NCBI RefSeq assembly: GCF_001722335.1
Contig: NZ_MIHA01000009.1
Coordinates: forward strand, 62,001 to 126,000
DNA from: Mycolicibacterium flavescens
GTDB lineage: Bacteria > Actinomycetota > Actinomycetes > Mycobacteriales > Mycobacteriaceae
Length of the DNA stretch: 64,000 nt
Direction of reading: 5' to 3'
A program made the translations under genes and the position numbers. This document shows, one piece after another, positions 1 to 9,057 of the stretch (the stretch's first letter is position 1; each line of letters opens with the position of its first letter). The notes under the pieces were generated by a model, which saw only the letters and a list, made by a program, of their open reading frames with translations, made no database searches and was not told where the DNA came from.

Positions 1-972
1 ATCAACATCCTCGGCGTCAAATTAGCCAGCGCGGCACAGACATTCGTCGTTCTGCTGCTGCTGATCATCGCGCTGATGCTGGTCGTCGGCTCCTTCACCG
101 GCGGGTCCACCGACGACATGCAGCCGCTGTTCACCGGCGGCGCGGCAGGGTTCTTCGCGGTCCTCGTCGTGGTGCCGTTCCTCTTCGTCGGATTCGACGT
201 CATCCCGCAGTCCGCAGAGGAGGTGAACGTCCCCGCCCGTCAGGTCGGGCGCCTGGTCGTCATCGCGGTGATCCTCGCGACCATCTTCTACCTCATCACG
301 ATCGTCACCACCGCGTCCGCGATGCCCCCTGGCGAACTGGCTGAGATGGACATCGCCACCGCAGACGCATTCGGAGTGCTGTTCGGCAACGACTTCATGG
401 CCAAGGTGCTGATCGCCGGCGGCATCGCCGGAATCCTCACCTCGTGGAACTCGCTGCTGCTCGGCGCATCTCGATTGATGTACTCGATGGCGCGCTCCGG
501 CATGCTGCCGGCCTGGTTCGGCAAGCTCCACCCGAGGTTCCGCACCCCGATCAACGCGCTGCTGTTCATCGGCGGGCTGTCCTTCCTCGCTCCGTTCCTG
601 GGCGAGGCGATGCTGGGGTGGCTCGTCGACTCCGGGTCGCCGAGCATCGTCATCACCTACCTTCTGGTCTCGATCGTGTTCCTGATCCTGCGCCGACGCG
701 AGCCGCAGATGGACCGGCCGCTTCGGGTCGGTGGACGTGGAAAGGCCGGTCTGGCGATCGGCGGCGCGGCCGTCGTGCTCTGTGTCGGGTTGCTGAGCCT
801 CTACCTGCCTGGCATGCCCGCGTTCCTCGACCCGCAGCCGTGGATCCTGTTCGGTGCGTGGTGGCTGCTCGGCGCATACTTCCTGTTCCGCATCCCGACG
901 GGCATCGAACCGGGCGAAGACGCCGAACATCGTCTACTGGAAGCGATCAACCGGCGTGCAGACGAAAGGTGA
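1..972 (+). CDS. APC-superfamily amino acid permease, 5' end cut by window
   Basis: The reading frame is open from the first base, so the true start lies outside the window; the in-frame ATG at 76 is internal to a membrane segment and not a credible start. About eight hydrophobic segments remain, in the alternating pattern of APC-superfamily secondary transporters, and the tail after the last segment (GIEPGEDAEHRLLEA) is cytoplasmic and charged. It would take up amino acids or amines across the cytoplasmic membrane. The stop overlaps the start of the threonine ammonia-lyase gene by 17 bp, so the two are probably co-transcribed and the substrate may be threonine, serine or a related amino acid; that is an inference from context. 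The substrate-binding N-terminal helices are not visible. Confidence 0.8.
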   Translation: MNILGVKLASAAQTFVVLLLLIIALMLVVGSFTGGSTDDMQPLFTGGAAGFFAVLVVVPFLFVGFDVIPQSAEEVNVPARQVGRLVVIAVILATIFYLITIVTTASAMPPGELAEMDIATADAFGVLFGNDFMAKVLIAGGIAGILTSWNSLLLGASRLMYSMARSGMLPAWFGKLHPRFRTPINALLFIGGLSFLAPFLGEAMLGWLVDSGSPSIVITYLLVSIVFLILRRREPQMDRPLRVGGRGKAGLAIGGAAVVLCVGLLSLYLPGMPAFLDPQPWILFGAWWLLGAYFLFRIPTGIEPGEDAEHRLLEAINRRADER

Positions 973-2188
973 AGCGACGCGACTCATCTCGATCGACCAG
1001 ATAGCGGCGGCCGCCGATCGGCTCAGACCGGTGGTGCGACGTACGCCGGTGATCGCCTCGCGGGTGCTCTCGGAGCGAACCGGCCAGCAGGTGTACTTCA
1101 AATGCGAGAACCTGCAGCGCACAGGATCGTTCAAACCCCGCGGGGCGTACAACCGGATCGCGAACCTCTCCAGCGACGAGCGGGCCCGCGGCGTGGTCGC
1201 TGCCAGCGCCGGCAACCACGCGCAGGGCGTTGCCTGGGCCGCGACCGAGCTCGGGATCGCGTCGACGGTCTTCATGCCGGTCAACGTCGCGCTGCCCAAA
1301 CTGGCAGCGACCAAGGCCTACGGCGCGCAAGTGCACCTGACCGGCGAGACGATCGACGACGCCCTGGTTGCCGCGCGCGAATACTCCGAACAACACGGTG
1401 CAGTCCTGATCCACCCGTTCGATCATGTCGACGTGGTGGCCGGGCAAGGCACCGTCGGCCTGGAGATCGTCGAGCAGATTCCCGATGTCTCCACCATCGT
1501 CGTGCCGACCGGCGGAGGTGGTCTGCTCGCCGGAATCGCCTCGGCTGCCCACGCTTTGGCACCTCAGGTCCAGGTGATCGGGGTGCAGGCCGCGAGCGCT
1601 GCCGCATGGCCGGGTTCGTTGGCCGCCGGGCATCCCGTGCGGGTGGGGTCCATGCAGACCATGGCCGACGGTATCGCGGTGCGGCTGCCGGGGGACGTTC
1701 CCTACGCGCATGTGGCGGAGCTCGCCCAGTCGGTTCTGACGGTCAGCGAAGAGGCACTGTCCCGCGCGCTGCTGCTCTGCATGGAGCGCGCGAAACTGAT
1801 CGTCGAACCCGCCGGTGCGGCGGCCGTCGCGGCGCTGATGACAGGCGACCTCGACCTCCGCGGCCCGGTGTGCGCCGTCCTGTCCGGCGGCAACATCGAT
1901 CCGCTGGTGCTCACGCATGTGATCACGCACGGCCTGCGTGCCGCGGGCCGGTATCTGGCGGTGCGAGTGACCATTCCGGACCGCCCCGGCGGGCTGAGCC
2001 GGTTGCTCAATGTGGTCAGCGAGACCGGGGCGAGCGTGCTCGACGTGGTGCACTCGCGCACCGCGCCGACGCTGGCTCTGGACGAGGTCGAGGTGATGCT
2101 CACCGTCGAGACCCGAAGTGAAGCACATCGACAGGCGGTGCTCGACACCCTCAGCGGTGCGGGGTTCACCGTTGACGCGCAGTCGTGA
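956..2188 (+). CDS. ilvA: Threonine ammonia-lyase (threonine/serine dehydratase) with ACT domain
   Basis: PLP enzyme that deaminates threonine to 2-oxobutyrate and ammonia (or serine to pyruvate). The 410-aa product has the PLP-lysine motif at about residue 60 (GSFKPRGAYN), the glycine-rich phosphate loop TGGGGLLAGIA, and a C-terminal ACT-like regulatory domain from about residue 330 (VTIPDRPGGLSRLLNVV). The single short ACT-type tail resembles catabolic or allosterically simple dehydratases more than the two-ACT biosynthetic IlvA. I chose GTG 956: the frame stays open further upstream, but that part reads as a shadow of the permease, and the GTG gives the family's usual N-terminus. It overlaps the permease gene, suggesting an uptake-plus-deamination pair. 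The symbol is a family label; whether the role is anabolic or catabolic cannot be told from here. Confidence 0.88.
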   Translation: MQTKGEATRLISIDQIAAAADRLRPVVRRTPVIASRVLSERTGQQVYFKCENLQRTGSFKPRGAYNRIANLSSDERARGVVAASAGNHAQGVAWAATELGIASTVFMPVNVALPKLAATKAYGAQVHLTGETIDDALVAAREYSEQHGAVLIHPFDHVDVVAGQGTVGLEIVEQIPDVSTIVVPTGGGGLLAGIASAAHALAPQVQVIGVQAASAAAWPGSLAAGHPVRVGSMQTMADGIAVRLPGDVPYAHVAELAQSVLTVSEEALSRALLLCMERAKLIVEPAGAAAVAALMTGDLDLRGPVCAVLSGGNIDPLVLTHVITHGLRAAGRYLAVRVTIPDRPGGLSRLLNVVSETGASVLDVVHSRTAPTLALDEVEVMLTVETRSEAHRQAVLDTLSGAGFTVDAQS

Positions 2189-2265
2189 GCACACCCAGCT
2201 GGGATTGCGGCCCGGGATGCGGGTGCATCATCAGGCCGGTGCCGCCTCGCCAGTAGGCTCACCGC

Positions 2266-2907
2266 GTGACCGGCGAGACCCGCCCCGAGCTCCAGCGCGA
2301 TGCCGAGCGCACCCGCGCGGAGCTACTCGCCGTGGCCACCGAGGTGTTCGCACAGTCCGGATTCTCGGGCGCGCGGGTCGACGTGATCGCCGCACGCACC
2401 CGCACCACCAAGCGGATGATCTATTACTACTTTGGCGGCAAAGAAGGCCTCTACATGGCCGTACTGGAGAATGCCTACCGCGGGATCCGCGACGCCGAAC
2501 AGCGCCTGCAGGTCGACCACGTCGATCCGGTCATCGCGATGCGTAGCCTGGCGGAACTGACGTTCGATCACCACCTCGACCACCAGGCCTTCATCCGCCT
2601 GGTCGCCATCGAGAACATCCATCGCGGGGAGTTCATCAGCCGAATCGGGTCGCTTCGCAGCCTCGCCCGACCGGCGACAACGCTCCTCGATGAAATCTTG
2701 CAAAGCGGCCGTGACCACGGCGTTTTCCGCACCGACGTCGACGCGCTCGACGTGCACCTCCTGATCAGTTCGTACTGCGTGTTCCAAGTCGCGAACCGGT
2801 ACACCTTCGGCTTCCTCTTCGACGTGGACTTCACCGATCCGGTGACGCGAGCCCATACCCGCCGCATGCTCGGCGACATCGTCATCGGCTGGCTGACCGC
2901 CATCTGA
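2266..2907 (+). CDS. TetR/AcrR-family transcriptional regulator
   Basis: 213 aa. The N-terminal HTH is typical of TetR proteins: helix 1 around TRAELLAVATEVFAQSG, recognition helix region TTKRMIYYYFGGKEGLY. The rest is an all-helical ligand-binding domain. GTG 2266 is the first plausible start. It lies 99 bp upstream of, and on the same strand as, the quinate/protocatechuate operon, and an imperfect palindrome sits in that gap. It is therefore the best candidate for the local regulator of that operon. Characterised qsu clusters in Corynebacterium use a LysR-type regulator (QsuR), so a TetR protein in this place would be a different control. The ligand is unknown; quinate, shikimate or protocatechuate are guesses. 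Confidence 0.85.
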   Translation: MTGETRPELQRDAERTRAELLAVATEVFAQSGFSGARVDVIAARTRTTKRMIYYYFGGKEGLYMAVLENAYRGIRDAEQRLQVDHVDPVIAMRSLAELTFDHHLDHQAFIRLVAIENIHRGEFISRIGSLRSLARPATTLLDEILQSGRDHGVFRTDVDALDVHLLISSYCVFQVANRYTFGFLFDVDFTDPVTRAHTRRMLGDIVIGWLTAI

Positions 2908-2970
2908 CGAGCGATTCCGCTCACATTCCGACGGTTGACGAGACGGGCGACACAGTGCTCTACTGAGTTA

Positions 2971-2984
2971 ACGAACTAGTTAGT
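2971..2984. promoter_or_regulatory. Candidate operator before the quinate operon
   Basis: The 14-bp sequence ACGAACTAGTTAGT is an imperfect palindrome (12 of 14 positions symmetric, core AACTAGTT), 22 bp before the GTG of the quinate/shikimate dehydrogenase gene. A possible -35 (TTGACG, 2935-2940) lies upstream, but I see no good -10 at the expected distance. Binding by the adjacent TetR protein is an inference from position and symmetry. Confidence 0.4.
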
Positions 2985-3006
2985 ACATTGCGTGGAAGGG
3001 TGAGCA

Positions 3007-3864
3007 GTGAGTTGCAGCCCGTACCTGGTGGGTCTCGTCGGACAGGGCGTCCGCCCGTCCCTGACTCCCGCCCTTCACATGGCCGAGGGCCGAGCCAACG
3101 GTCTCGACTACGTGTACCGCACCATCGACCTCAACCACCTCGGTCTCGCGGCCGGGCAGATCGGGGAAATCCTGAGGTGGGCGCGCGCACTGGGCTTCAA
3201 CGCACTCAACGTCACCCACCCATGCAAGCGGCTGGTGATCCCCCACCTGGATACGATCGTCGACGACGCCGCGGAACTGGGCGCGGTGAACACGGTGGTC
3301 TTCGAGTCGGACCGCACCGTCGGCTATAACACCGACGCACCCGGTTTCAGCACGGGGTTCGTCGAAGGCCTGCCCGGGGCGGCCATCGCGAACGTGATCC
3401 TGCTGGGCGCGGGGGGCGCGGGAGCGGCCGTCGGACATGCGCTCCTGGCTCTGGGCGCCGAGCACCTGACCGTCGTCGACCTCGACGTCGACCGTGCCGT
3501 GGCGCTGGCCGGCGAGCTCGCCGAACGGCACCGGGGCGCCCACGTCGACGCCTCCGCATACGACAAGCTGTCGGTCTTGTTGCCGCACAGCGACGGTGTC
3601 GTGCACTGCACACCGACCGGCATGGCGGACCACCCGGGCATGCCGTTCGACGCGGCACTTCTGCACCCGGCCTTGTGGGTGGCCGACATCGTCTACCGCC
3701 CACTGAACACCGCGCTGCTCACCGTGGCCCGCAACGTCGGTTGCCGAACGCTCGACGGCGGTTACATGGCCGTCCATCAGGCGACCACCGCATTCGAACT
3801 GATCACCGGGATCACTCCGGACGCCGAACGAATGTCGCGGCACTTTCGCCACCTTGCCGGGTGA
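3007..3864 (+). CDS. qsuD: Quinate/shikimate dehydrogenase (catabolic AroE family)
   Basis: 285 aa. Shikimate-dehydrogenase fold: N-terminal substrate domain (PSLTPALH near residues 18-25, NVTHPCKR near residues 72-79), Rossmann motif GAGGAGAAVGHALLALG and the C-terminal GGYMAVHQA segment. The residues after the second beta strand (VVDLDVDRA) place an Asp where NADP-specific AroE enzymes carry Arg/Ser/Thr, which favours NAD+. The TPTGMADHPGMPFD segment is what I recall from corynebacterial QsuD-type enzymes. Expected reaction: oxidation of quinate to 3-dehydroquinate and shikimate to 3-dehydroshikimate. As the first gene of an operon with dehydroquinase, dehydroshikimate dehydratase and protocatechuate genes, a catabolic role is far more likely than aromatic biosynthesis. 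GTG start with GGAAGGG a few bases upstream. Confidence 0.88.
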   Translation: MSCSPYLVGLVGQGVRPSLTPALHMAEGRANGLDYVYRTIDLNHLGLAAGQIGEILRWARALGFNALNVTHPCKRLVIPHLDTIVDDAAELGAVNTVVFESDRTVGYNTDAPGFSTGFVEGLPGAAIANVILLGAGGAGAAVGHALLALGAEHLTVVDLDVDRAVALAGELAERHRGAHVDASAYDKLSVLLPHSDGVVHCTPTGMADHPGMPFDAALLHPALWVADIVYRPLNTALLTVARNVGCRTLDGGYMAVHQATTAFELITGITPDAERMSRHFRHLAG

Positions 3865-3906
3865 CCGCCCGCTTGACAGACCACTGAAGGAAATGAGGAG
3901 GAGCCC

Positions 3907-5253
3907 ATGAGCGAGGCCACGAGCAAACCACTCGACGGTGTGCCCGAACGGACGCCCAAGAAAGCTGCGCTGGCCAGCTTCATGGGAAGTGCGGTCGAGT
4001 ACTACGACTTCTTTGTCTTCGGTTTCGTTGCCGCACTGGTCTTCCCGGAGGTCTTCTTCCCCGAGGGCAACGACACGGTGGCGTTGGCCCAGTCATTCGC
4101 CACGCTGGGCGTTGCCTACATTGCGCGGCCCATCGGCGCCTTCGTGATCGGGCACTTCGGTGACCGGCTCGGGCGCCGCAACGTCCTGATGTTCACGCTG
4201 GTGCTCATGGGCGTGTCGACGTTCGCGATCGGCTGTCTGCCCACCTACGAGACCGTCGGAGCGCTCGCGCCCATCCTCCTGGTGACATGCCGTCTGCTGC
4301 AGGGCTTCTCCGCCGCAGGTGAGCAGGCGGGCGCCAGTTCGCTGACGCTGGAACACTCCCCTGACCACCAGCGGGCCTTCTTCACCTCCTGGACGCTGAC
4401 CGGCACCCAGGGCGGTCTGATCCTCGCCTCACTCGTCGTCATCCCGATCGTCGCGTTGCCTGACGACGCTTTGTACTCGTGGGGTTGGCGAGTTCCCTTC
4501 TGGCTCAGCGCGGTCGTTGTGGTGGTGGCCTACTTCATCCGTCGCAAGCTGCACGAGACCCCGGAATTCGAAGAGGTCAGGGCCTCGGGCACCATCGCCC
4601 GGATGCCGTTGGTACCGCTGATGCGCAGCCACTCGCGGGACGTGCTGCGGGTGTTCTTCTGTGCCTTCATCGCCGCCGTGTCAACGGTGTTCGCCAACCT
4701 CGCCATCGCCTATGGCAAGGAGATGGGACTCAACGCCGACGTGACGTTGTGGCTGGTGGTGGTCGCAAACGTGGTGGCCCTGTTGACCCAGCCGTTGTTC
4801 GGCAAGCTCGCCGATCGCATCGGACGCAAGCCGGTCTTCATCTATGGCGCGCTGTCCTCGGCGGCGATCATGCCGTTCTACCTGCTGTCGATGAGCGGCG
4901 ACGACGTGGTGCTGATGTTCGCGCTGGCGGTCGCCACCTTCTCGTTCGGCTACGCCGCGGCCAACGCCGTGTGGCCGTCGTTCTACGGCGAGATGTTCTC
5001 CACCCAGGTGCGGTTCTCCGGACTGGCGATCGGTACCCAATTGGGCTTCCTGGTGGCGGGTTTCGCGCCGGCGATCGTCACCGCACTTGGCGGCGTGCAG
5101 GAGGGCGGCTGGGTGGTCATCAGCGTCTTCACCGCTGTCGTGTGCCTCATCGCCACGGCCTCGGCTCTCACGGCCAAGGAGACGAAGGACGTCTCGACCG
5201 AACTGCTGGGCGCGAAGAGTCCCGGCTCGGCGCGGGTACTCGTCGATCACTGA
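3907..5253 (+). CDS. MFS metabolite:H+ symporter (MHS family), probable quinate/shikimate or protocatechuate transporter
   Basis: 448 aa with about 12 hydrophobic segments. The N-terminal MGSAVEYYDFFVFGF motif and the loop motif GHFGDRLGRRNVLM are hallmarks of the metabolite:H+ symporter branch that includes ShiA, KgtP and ProP. A second loop signature, GKLADRIGRKPVF, marks the C-terminal half. ATG 3907 follows a strong AGGAGG (about 3896-3901). It sits between the quinate dehydrogenase and pcaH genes, so uptake of quinate, shikimate or protocatechuate by proton symport is the obvious job, though sequence alone cannot give the substrate. Confidence 0.85.
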   Translation: MSEATSKPLDGVPERTPKKAALASFMGSAVEYYDFFVFGFVAALVFPEVFFPEGNDTVALAQSFATLGVAYIARPIGAFVIGHFGDRLGRRNVLMFTLVLMGVSTFAIGCLPTYETVGALAPILLVTCRLLQGFSAAGEQAGASSLTLEHSPDHQRAFFTSWTLTGTQGGLILASLVVIPIVALPDDALYSWGWRVPFWLSAVVVVVAYFIRRKLHETPEFEEVRASGTIARMPLVPLMRSHSRDVLRVFFCAFIAAVSTVFANLAIAYGKEMGLNADVTLWLVVVANVVALLTQPLFGKLADRIGRKPVFIYGALSSAAIMPFYLLSMSGDDVVLMFALAVATFSFGYAAANAVWPSFYGEMFSTQVRFSGLAIGTQLGFLVAGFAPAIVTALGGVQEGGWVVISVFTAVVCLIATASALTAKETKDVSTELLGAKSPGSARVLVDH

Positions 5254-5307
5254 ACACCCGCCGACCGGTTGCGACACCGCCGCACCTGACCTTCTGGAGT
5301 CCTCACC

Positions 5308-6117
5308 GTGCCGAACAAGACTGCCATCCCCGACACCGGTTCCGACACCGCGATCGCCAGCCAAGACGCGATCACGGCTCAGATGGCCGACATCGCGTCC
5401 GCCTACCCGCAGGCCGGCGTCGAGGAGACGCAACCGCGTCTCGACTACGCGCCGTACCGCAGCAGCCTGTTGCGCCATCCGACCAAGGACCTACACCAGG
5501 CCGACCCGGAGGGTGTCGAATTGTGGGGCCCGTGCTTCTCCGAACGCGACGTCCATCCACTGGAAGCCGATCTCACCGTCCAGCACGGCGGTGAGCCGAT
5601 CGGTGAACGGACCGTCGTGACGGGCCGGGTGCTCGACGGGGACGGCCGGCCGGTGCGCGGGCAACTCGTCGAGATCTGGCAGGCCAACGCCGGTGGTCGT
5701 TACATCCACAAACGCGATCAGCACCCCGCGGCGATCGACCCGAACTTCACGGGGGTCGGCCGCTGCCTGACCGATCACGACGGCACGTACCGGTTCACCA
5801 CCATCAAGCCCGGGCCGTATCCGTGGAAGAACCACCGCAATGCGTGGCGTCCGGCGCACATCCACTTCTCCTTGTTCGGAACGGAATTCACGCAGCGGAT
5901 GATCACCCAGATGTACTTCCCGGGCGATCCGCTCTTCGGCCTCGACCCCATTTACCAGTCGATCGTCGATCCGAGGGCGCGCGACCGACTGGTCGCCGTC
6001 TACGATCACGACGTCACCACGCACGAGTGGGCCACCGGGTACCGGTGGGACATCGTGCTCACGGGTGCGACGCGCACCCCTTTCGAGATCCCCGACCACG
6101 CGGGTGATCACCGATGA
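5308..6117 (+). CDS. pcaH: Protocatechuate 3,4-dioxygenase, beta subunit
   Basis: 269 aa. Intradiol ring-cleavage dioxygenase: opens protocatechuate to 3-carboxy-cis,cis-muconate using Fe(III). The iron ligands are visible as the Tyr in GPYPWKNH, the Tyr in MYFPGDPLF, and the two His in RPAHIHFSLFG. The family motif EIWQANAGGRY and the N-terminal YRSSLLRHPTKDL segment are typical of the beta chain. GTG start; about 54 bp separate it from the transporter gene. Its stop overlaps the pcaG start in ATGA, so translation is probably coupled and the two subunits made in equal amounts. Confidence 0.95.
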   Translation: MPNKTAIPDTGSDTAIASQDAITAQMADIASAYPQAGVEETQPRLDYAPYRSSLLRHPTKDLHQADPEGVELWGPCFSERDVHPLEADLTVQHGGEPIGERTVVTGRVLDGDGRPVRGQLVEIWQANAGGRYIHKRDQHPAAIDPNFTGVGRCLTDHDGTYRFTTIKPGPYPWKNHRNAWRPAHIHFSLFGTEFTQRMITQMYFPGDPLFGLDPIYQSIVDPRARDRLVAVYDHDVTTHEWATGYRWDIVLTGATRTPFEIPDHAGDHR

Positions 6118-6683
6118 CGCCGCCGCTGACCGCCACGCCCGGCCAGACCGTCGGACCCTTCTTCGGCTACGCGCTGCCGTTCGAGCGGTCCAACGAACTG
6201 GTGCCGCCCGGCTCGCCGGACGCGGTGCAACTGTCGGGAGTGGTCTTCGACGGCCACGGCCGACCCGTGCCCGACGCGCTGTTGGAGATCTGGCAGGCCG
6301 ACGCCGACGGCAGGATCCCCACCGCCGCAGGCTCACTTCGCCGCGACGGCTTCACCTTCACCGGGTGGGGCCGGGCCGGCACCGGCGATGACGGGCGGTA
6401 CAGCTTCTCCACCGTCATCCCCGGCGCGACTCGACCCGGGACCCCGCAATTCATTCTCGTCACCGTGTTCGCCCGCGGACTGCTCAACCGGTTGTTCACC
6501 CGCGCCTACATTCCGGGGGAGCACCTCGCCGACGACCCGCTGTTGGCTGCACTTCCGGCCGAACGGCGCGAGACCCTCATCGCGAACCGCGACGGACGCG
6601 GGCTGCGCTTCGACATCCAATTGCAGGAAGCCGCAGGCAAACCGGAGACCGTCTTCCTGCGCTACCCGGGGCACCCGCGATGA
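6114..6683 (+). CDS. pcaG: Protocatechuate 3,4-dioxygenase, alpha subunit
   Basis: 189 aa, the usual length. It begins with TPGQTVGPFFGYALP, characteristic of PcaG, and carries EIWQADADGRIP and a TRAYIPGEH loop, but not the full set of iron ligands, which in this heterodimer come from PcaH. It therefore shapes the active site rather than binding the metal. It is coupled to pcaH (ATGA overlap at 6114) and to pcaB (ATGA overlap at 6680). Confidence 0.95.
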   Translation: MTPPLTATPGQTVGPFFGYALPFERSNELVPPGSPDAVQLSGVVFDGHGRPVPDALLEIWQADADGRIPTAAGSLRRDGFTFTGWGRAGTGDDGRYSFSTVIPGATRPGTPQFILVTVFARGLLNRLFTRAYIPGEHLADDPLLAALPAERRETLIANRDGRGLRFDIQLQEAAGKPETVFLRYPGHPR

Positions 6684-7885
6684 CCGACCTGTTCTGGCCC
6701 GGTGACCACCTCGCTGGCGACCTGATGAGTGACGGAGCCTTCCTCGAGGCCATGGTGGCCGTGGAGCAGGCGTGGCTCGACGCACTGGTCAGGGCGGGGA
6801 TCGCCCCACCGGAGGCGCGCGCCGACCTCAGCGGCGTCCTCGCCGACGGCGACCTCGGTGCGGTGGCCCGACGGTCCGACGTGGACGGCAACCCCGTCAG
6901 TGCGCTGGTCGCGCTTCTGCGCGAGCGTTCGGACGCGGCCACCGCCCGTTGGCTGCACCGGGGTCTGACGAGTCAGGACGTGCTCGACACAGCGCTGATC
7001 GTCTGCGCGCGGGACGCCCTCGAGAAGATCGCCGACGAGGGCGCCGAGCAGGTCCGAACTCTGACCGATCTCGCCGAGAAACACCGAGCCACACCAACGC
7101 TCGCACGGACGTTGACCCAGGCTGCCCTTCCGACCACCCTGGGCGCCCGGATCGCCCACTGGCTGGACGGCGTGCTGGACGCCGCCGAGCCGCTGGCGGG
7201 GCTGAGGTCGTCGTTGCCGGTACAAGCCGGCGGCGCCGCGGGCACCCTTGCGGCCGCGACCGAACTGGCCGGTTCGGTTGACGGCGCCGTCGCGTTGAGC
7301 GACGCATTGGCCGAGCACCTCCATCTGGCACCCGCCTTGCCCTGGCACACCACGCGGTCGGCGATCACTCGCATCGGCGACGCGATGGTGACCTGTTGCG
7401 ACGCTTGGGGCCACATTGCCTCCGACGTCGCGACGGCGAGTCGGCCCGAGATCGGCGAGATGTGCGAAGGACGCGGTGGCGGGTCGTCGACCATGCCGCA
7501 CAAGAACAATCCGGTCCGCTCGGTGTTGATCCGCCGCGCGGCGGTCACCGCGGGCCCGTTGGCGGCCACCCTGCACGCCGCGTCGGCCGCGAGCGTTGAC
7601 GAGCGCTCCGACGGCGCCTGGCACGCGGAATGGGCGACGCTGCGGACGCTGACGCGGCACACCGTTGTCGCCGCGGTGCACACGACTGAACTGGTATCGG
7701 GCCTGCAGATCGACGAGGACCGCGCCGCAGCCAATCTCGACGCCGCGCCGGGTTTGCTCTCGGAGCAGCGCGACATGACCGAACTGACCGGGCGTGCCGC
7801 GCTCCCCGAATATTCGGGCGCCGTGGACCGCTTGGTCGGCGCGACGCTGAGCAGAGCGCGCCGCTTCGTCAAGGAGTCTTCATGA
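6680..7885 (+). CDS. pcaB: 3-carboxy-cis,cis-muconate cycloisomerase
   Basis: 401 aa. Member of the fumarase/aspartase superfamily with the signature GSSTMPHKNNP near residue 275. It lactonises 3-carboxy-cis,cis-muconate to 4-carboxymuconolactone, the step after the dioxygenase. The conserved RGLTSQDVLDTA segment (near residue 93) is also family-typical. Overlaps both neighbours by 4 bp (ATGA). Bacterial PcaB of proteobacteria is often about 450 aa with a longer C-terminal domain, so this is the shorter actinobacterial form. Confidence 0.93.
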   Translation: MTDLFWPGDHLAGDLMSDGAFLEAMVAVEQAWLDALVRAGIAPPEARADLSGVLADGDLGAVARRSDVDGNPVSALVALLRERSDAATARWLHRGLTSQDVLDTALIVCARDALEKIADEGAEQVRTLTDLAEKHRATPTLARTLTQAALPTTLGARIAHWLDGVLDAAEPLAGLRSSLPVQAGGAAGTLAAATELAGSVDGAVALSDALAEHLHLAPALPWHTTRSAITRIGDAMVTCCDAWGHIASDVATASRPEIGEMCEGRGGGSSTMPHKNNPVRSVLIRRAAVTAGPLAATLHAASAASVDERSDGAWHAEWATLRTLTRHTVVAAVHTTELVSGLQIDEDRAAANLDAAPGLLSEQRDMTELTGRAALPEYSGAVDRLVGATLSRARRFVKESS

Positions 7886-9057
7886 GCCCGGCCGTGGCCA
7901 CCGTCGACTTCGGCGGGCCCGAAGAGGGTCCGCTGATCCTGCTCGGCCCGTCGCTCGGCACCTCCGCGGCCACCTTGTGGGGTGCCGTCGCCGAACGGCT
8001 CAGCGCGCAGGCCCGCGTCGTCGGCTGGGACCTGCCCGGGCACGGACGAAGCCGACCGGGCGGACCGTCGAGCATCGCCGAACTGGCCGCGGCGGTGGTC
8101 GAACTCGCCGACCGGCACGGCGCGGAGACGTTCCACTACGCGGGCGACTCCGTCGGTGGCTGCGTCGGTCTGCAGATCGCCCTCGACGCTTCGGACCGGA
8201 TGGCAACGGCGACGCTGCTGTGCACCGGTGCGGTGATCGGCACGCCGGACGGTTGGCGCGACCGGGCCGCCGCCGTGCGTGCTGACGGCGTGGCCGCGAT
8301 GGTCGACGCGGCCCCCGGACGTTGGTTCGCGCCCGGTTTCCCCGAGCAGCACCCCGGCGTGTGCGCCGCGCTCCTGGACAGCCTGAGACACACGGACCCG
8401 CAGTCCTATGCGCACATTTGCGAGGCGCTGGCTGACTTCGACGTCGTAGCGCAGTTGCCCGACATCGTCACGCCGGTGCTCGCCGTTGCCGGCAGCGAAG
8501 ACCTCCCCACCCCACCGGAATCGTTGCAACTCATCGCCGCCGGTGTTCGCGACGGCGAGGTCGTCGTGTTGGACGGAGTGGGGCACCTTGCACCGGCGGA
8601 GGCGCCGGACCGCGTCGCCGCCCTCATTGCGCAACGGGCCGGACTTCCGCAACGGCCTGCCACCCAGACCCCCGACGACGTCTACCGGGCCGGGATGGCC
8701 GTCCGACGGGAGGTGCTCGGCGACGCCCACGTCGACCGCGCCACCGCGGCCGCCGACGAACTGACCACCGACTTCCAGCGCATGATCACCGAATACGCCT
8801 GGGGCGGGATCTGGACCAGGCCGGGTCTGGACCGCCGCAGTCGATCGATGATCACGCTCACCGCGCTGATCGCACGCGGCCATCACGAGGAATTCGCGAT
8901 GCACCTGCGCGCGGCGCGGCGCAACGGGCTGAGCAATGACGAGATCAAGGAGCTGATCATGCAGACCGCCATCTACTGTGGCGTTCCCGACGCCAACAGC
9001 GCCTTCCGCATCGCCTCCGACGTGCTGCCGGACGTCGACCGACGTGGTGATGCGTGA
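7882..9057 (+). CDS. pcaL: Fused 3-oxoadipate enol-lactonase / 4-carboxymuconolactone decarboxylase
   Basis: 391 aa carrying two enzymes. Residues about 1-255 are an alpha/beta hydrolase (PcaD) with the nucleophile in AGDSVGGCVG and the late His in DGVGHLAPAEAP. Residues about 265-391 are the PcaC decarboxylase (MAVRREVLGDAHVDRA, then the HEEFAMHLRAARRNGLS and TAIYCGVPDANSAF motifs). The fusion performs consecutive steps: decarboxylation of 4-carboxymuconolactone to the enol-lactone and hydrolysis to 3-oxoadipate. PcaD-PcaC fusions are known in actinobacteria such as Rhodococcus and Streptomyces, and have been called pcaL. Overlaps pcaB by 4 bp. Confidence 0.93.
   Translation: MSPAVATVDFGGPEEGPLILLGPSLGTSAATLWGAVAERLSAQARVVGWDLPGHGRSRPGGPSSIAELAAAVVELADRHGAETFHYAGDSVGGCVGLQIALDASDRMATATLLCTGAVIGTPDGWRDRAAAVRADGVAAMVDAAPGRWFAPGFPEQHPGVCAALLDSLRHTDPQSYAHICEALADFDVVAQLPDIVTPVLAVAGSEDLPTPPESLQLIAAGVRDGEVVVLDGVGHLAPAEAPDRVAALIAQRAGLPQRPATQTPDDVYRAGMAVRREVLGDAHVDRATAAADELTTDFQRMITEYAWGGIWTRPGLDRRSRSMITLTALIARGHHEEFAMHLRAARRNGLSNDEIKELIMQTAIYCGVPDANSAFRIASDVLPDVDRRGDA

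Noticed and set aside
3007..3864. Biosynthetic shikimate dehydrogenase (aroE)
   Set aside because: Cofactor residues suggest NAD+, and the operon is catabolic.
6973..8904. Long minus-strand open frame (643 codons) opposite pcaB and pcaL
   Set aside because: Composition is that of a shadow of GC-rich coding sequence; the plus-strand genes have clear catalytic motifs and translational coupling.
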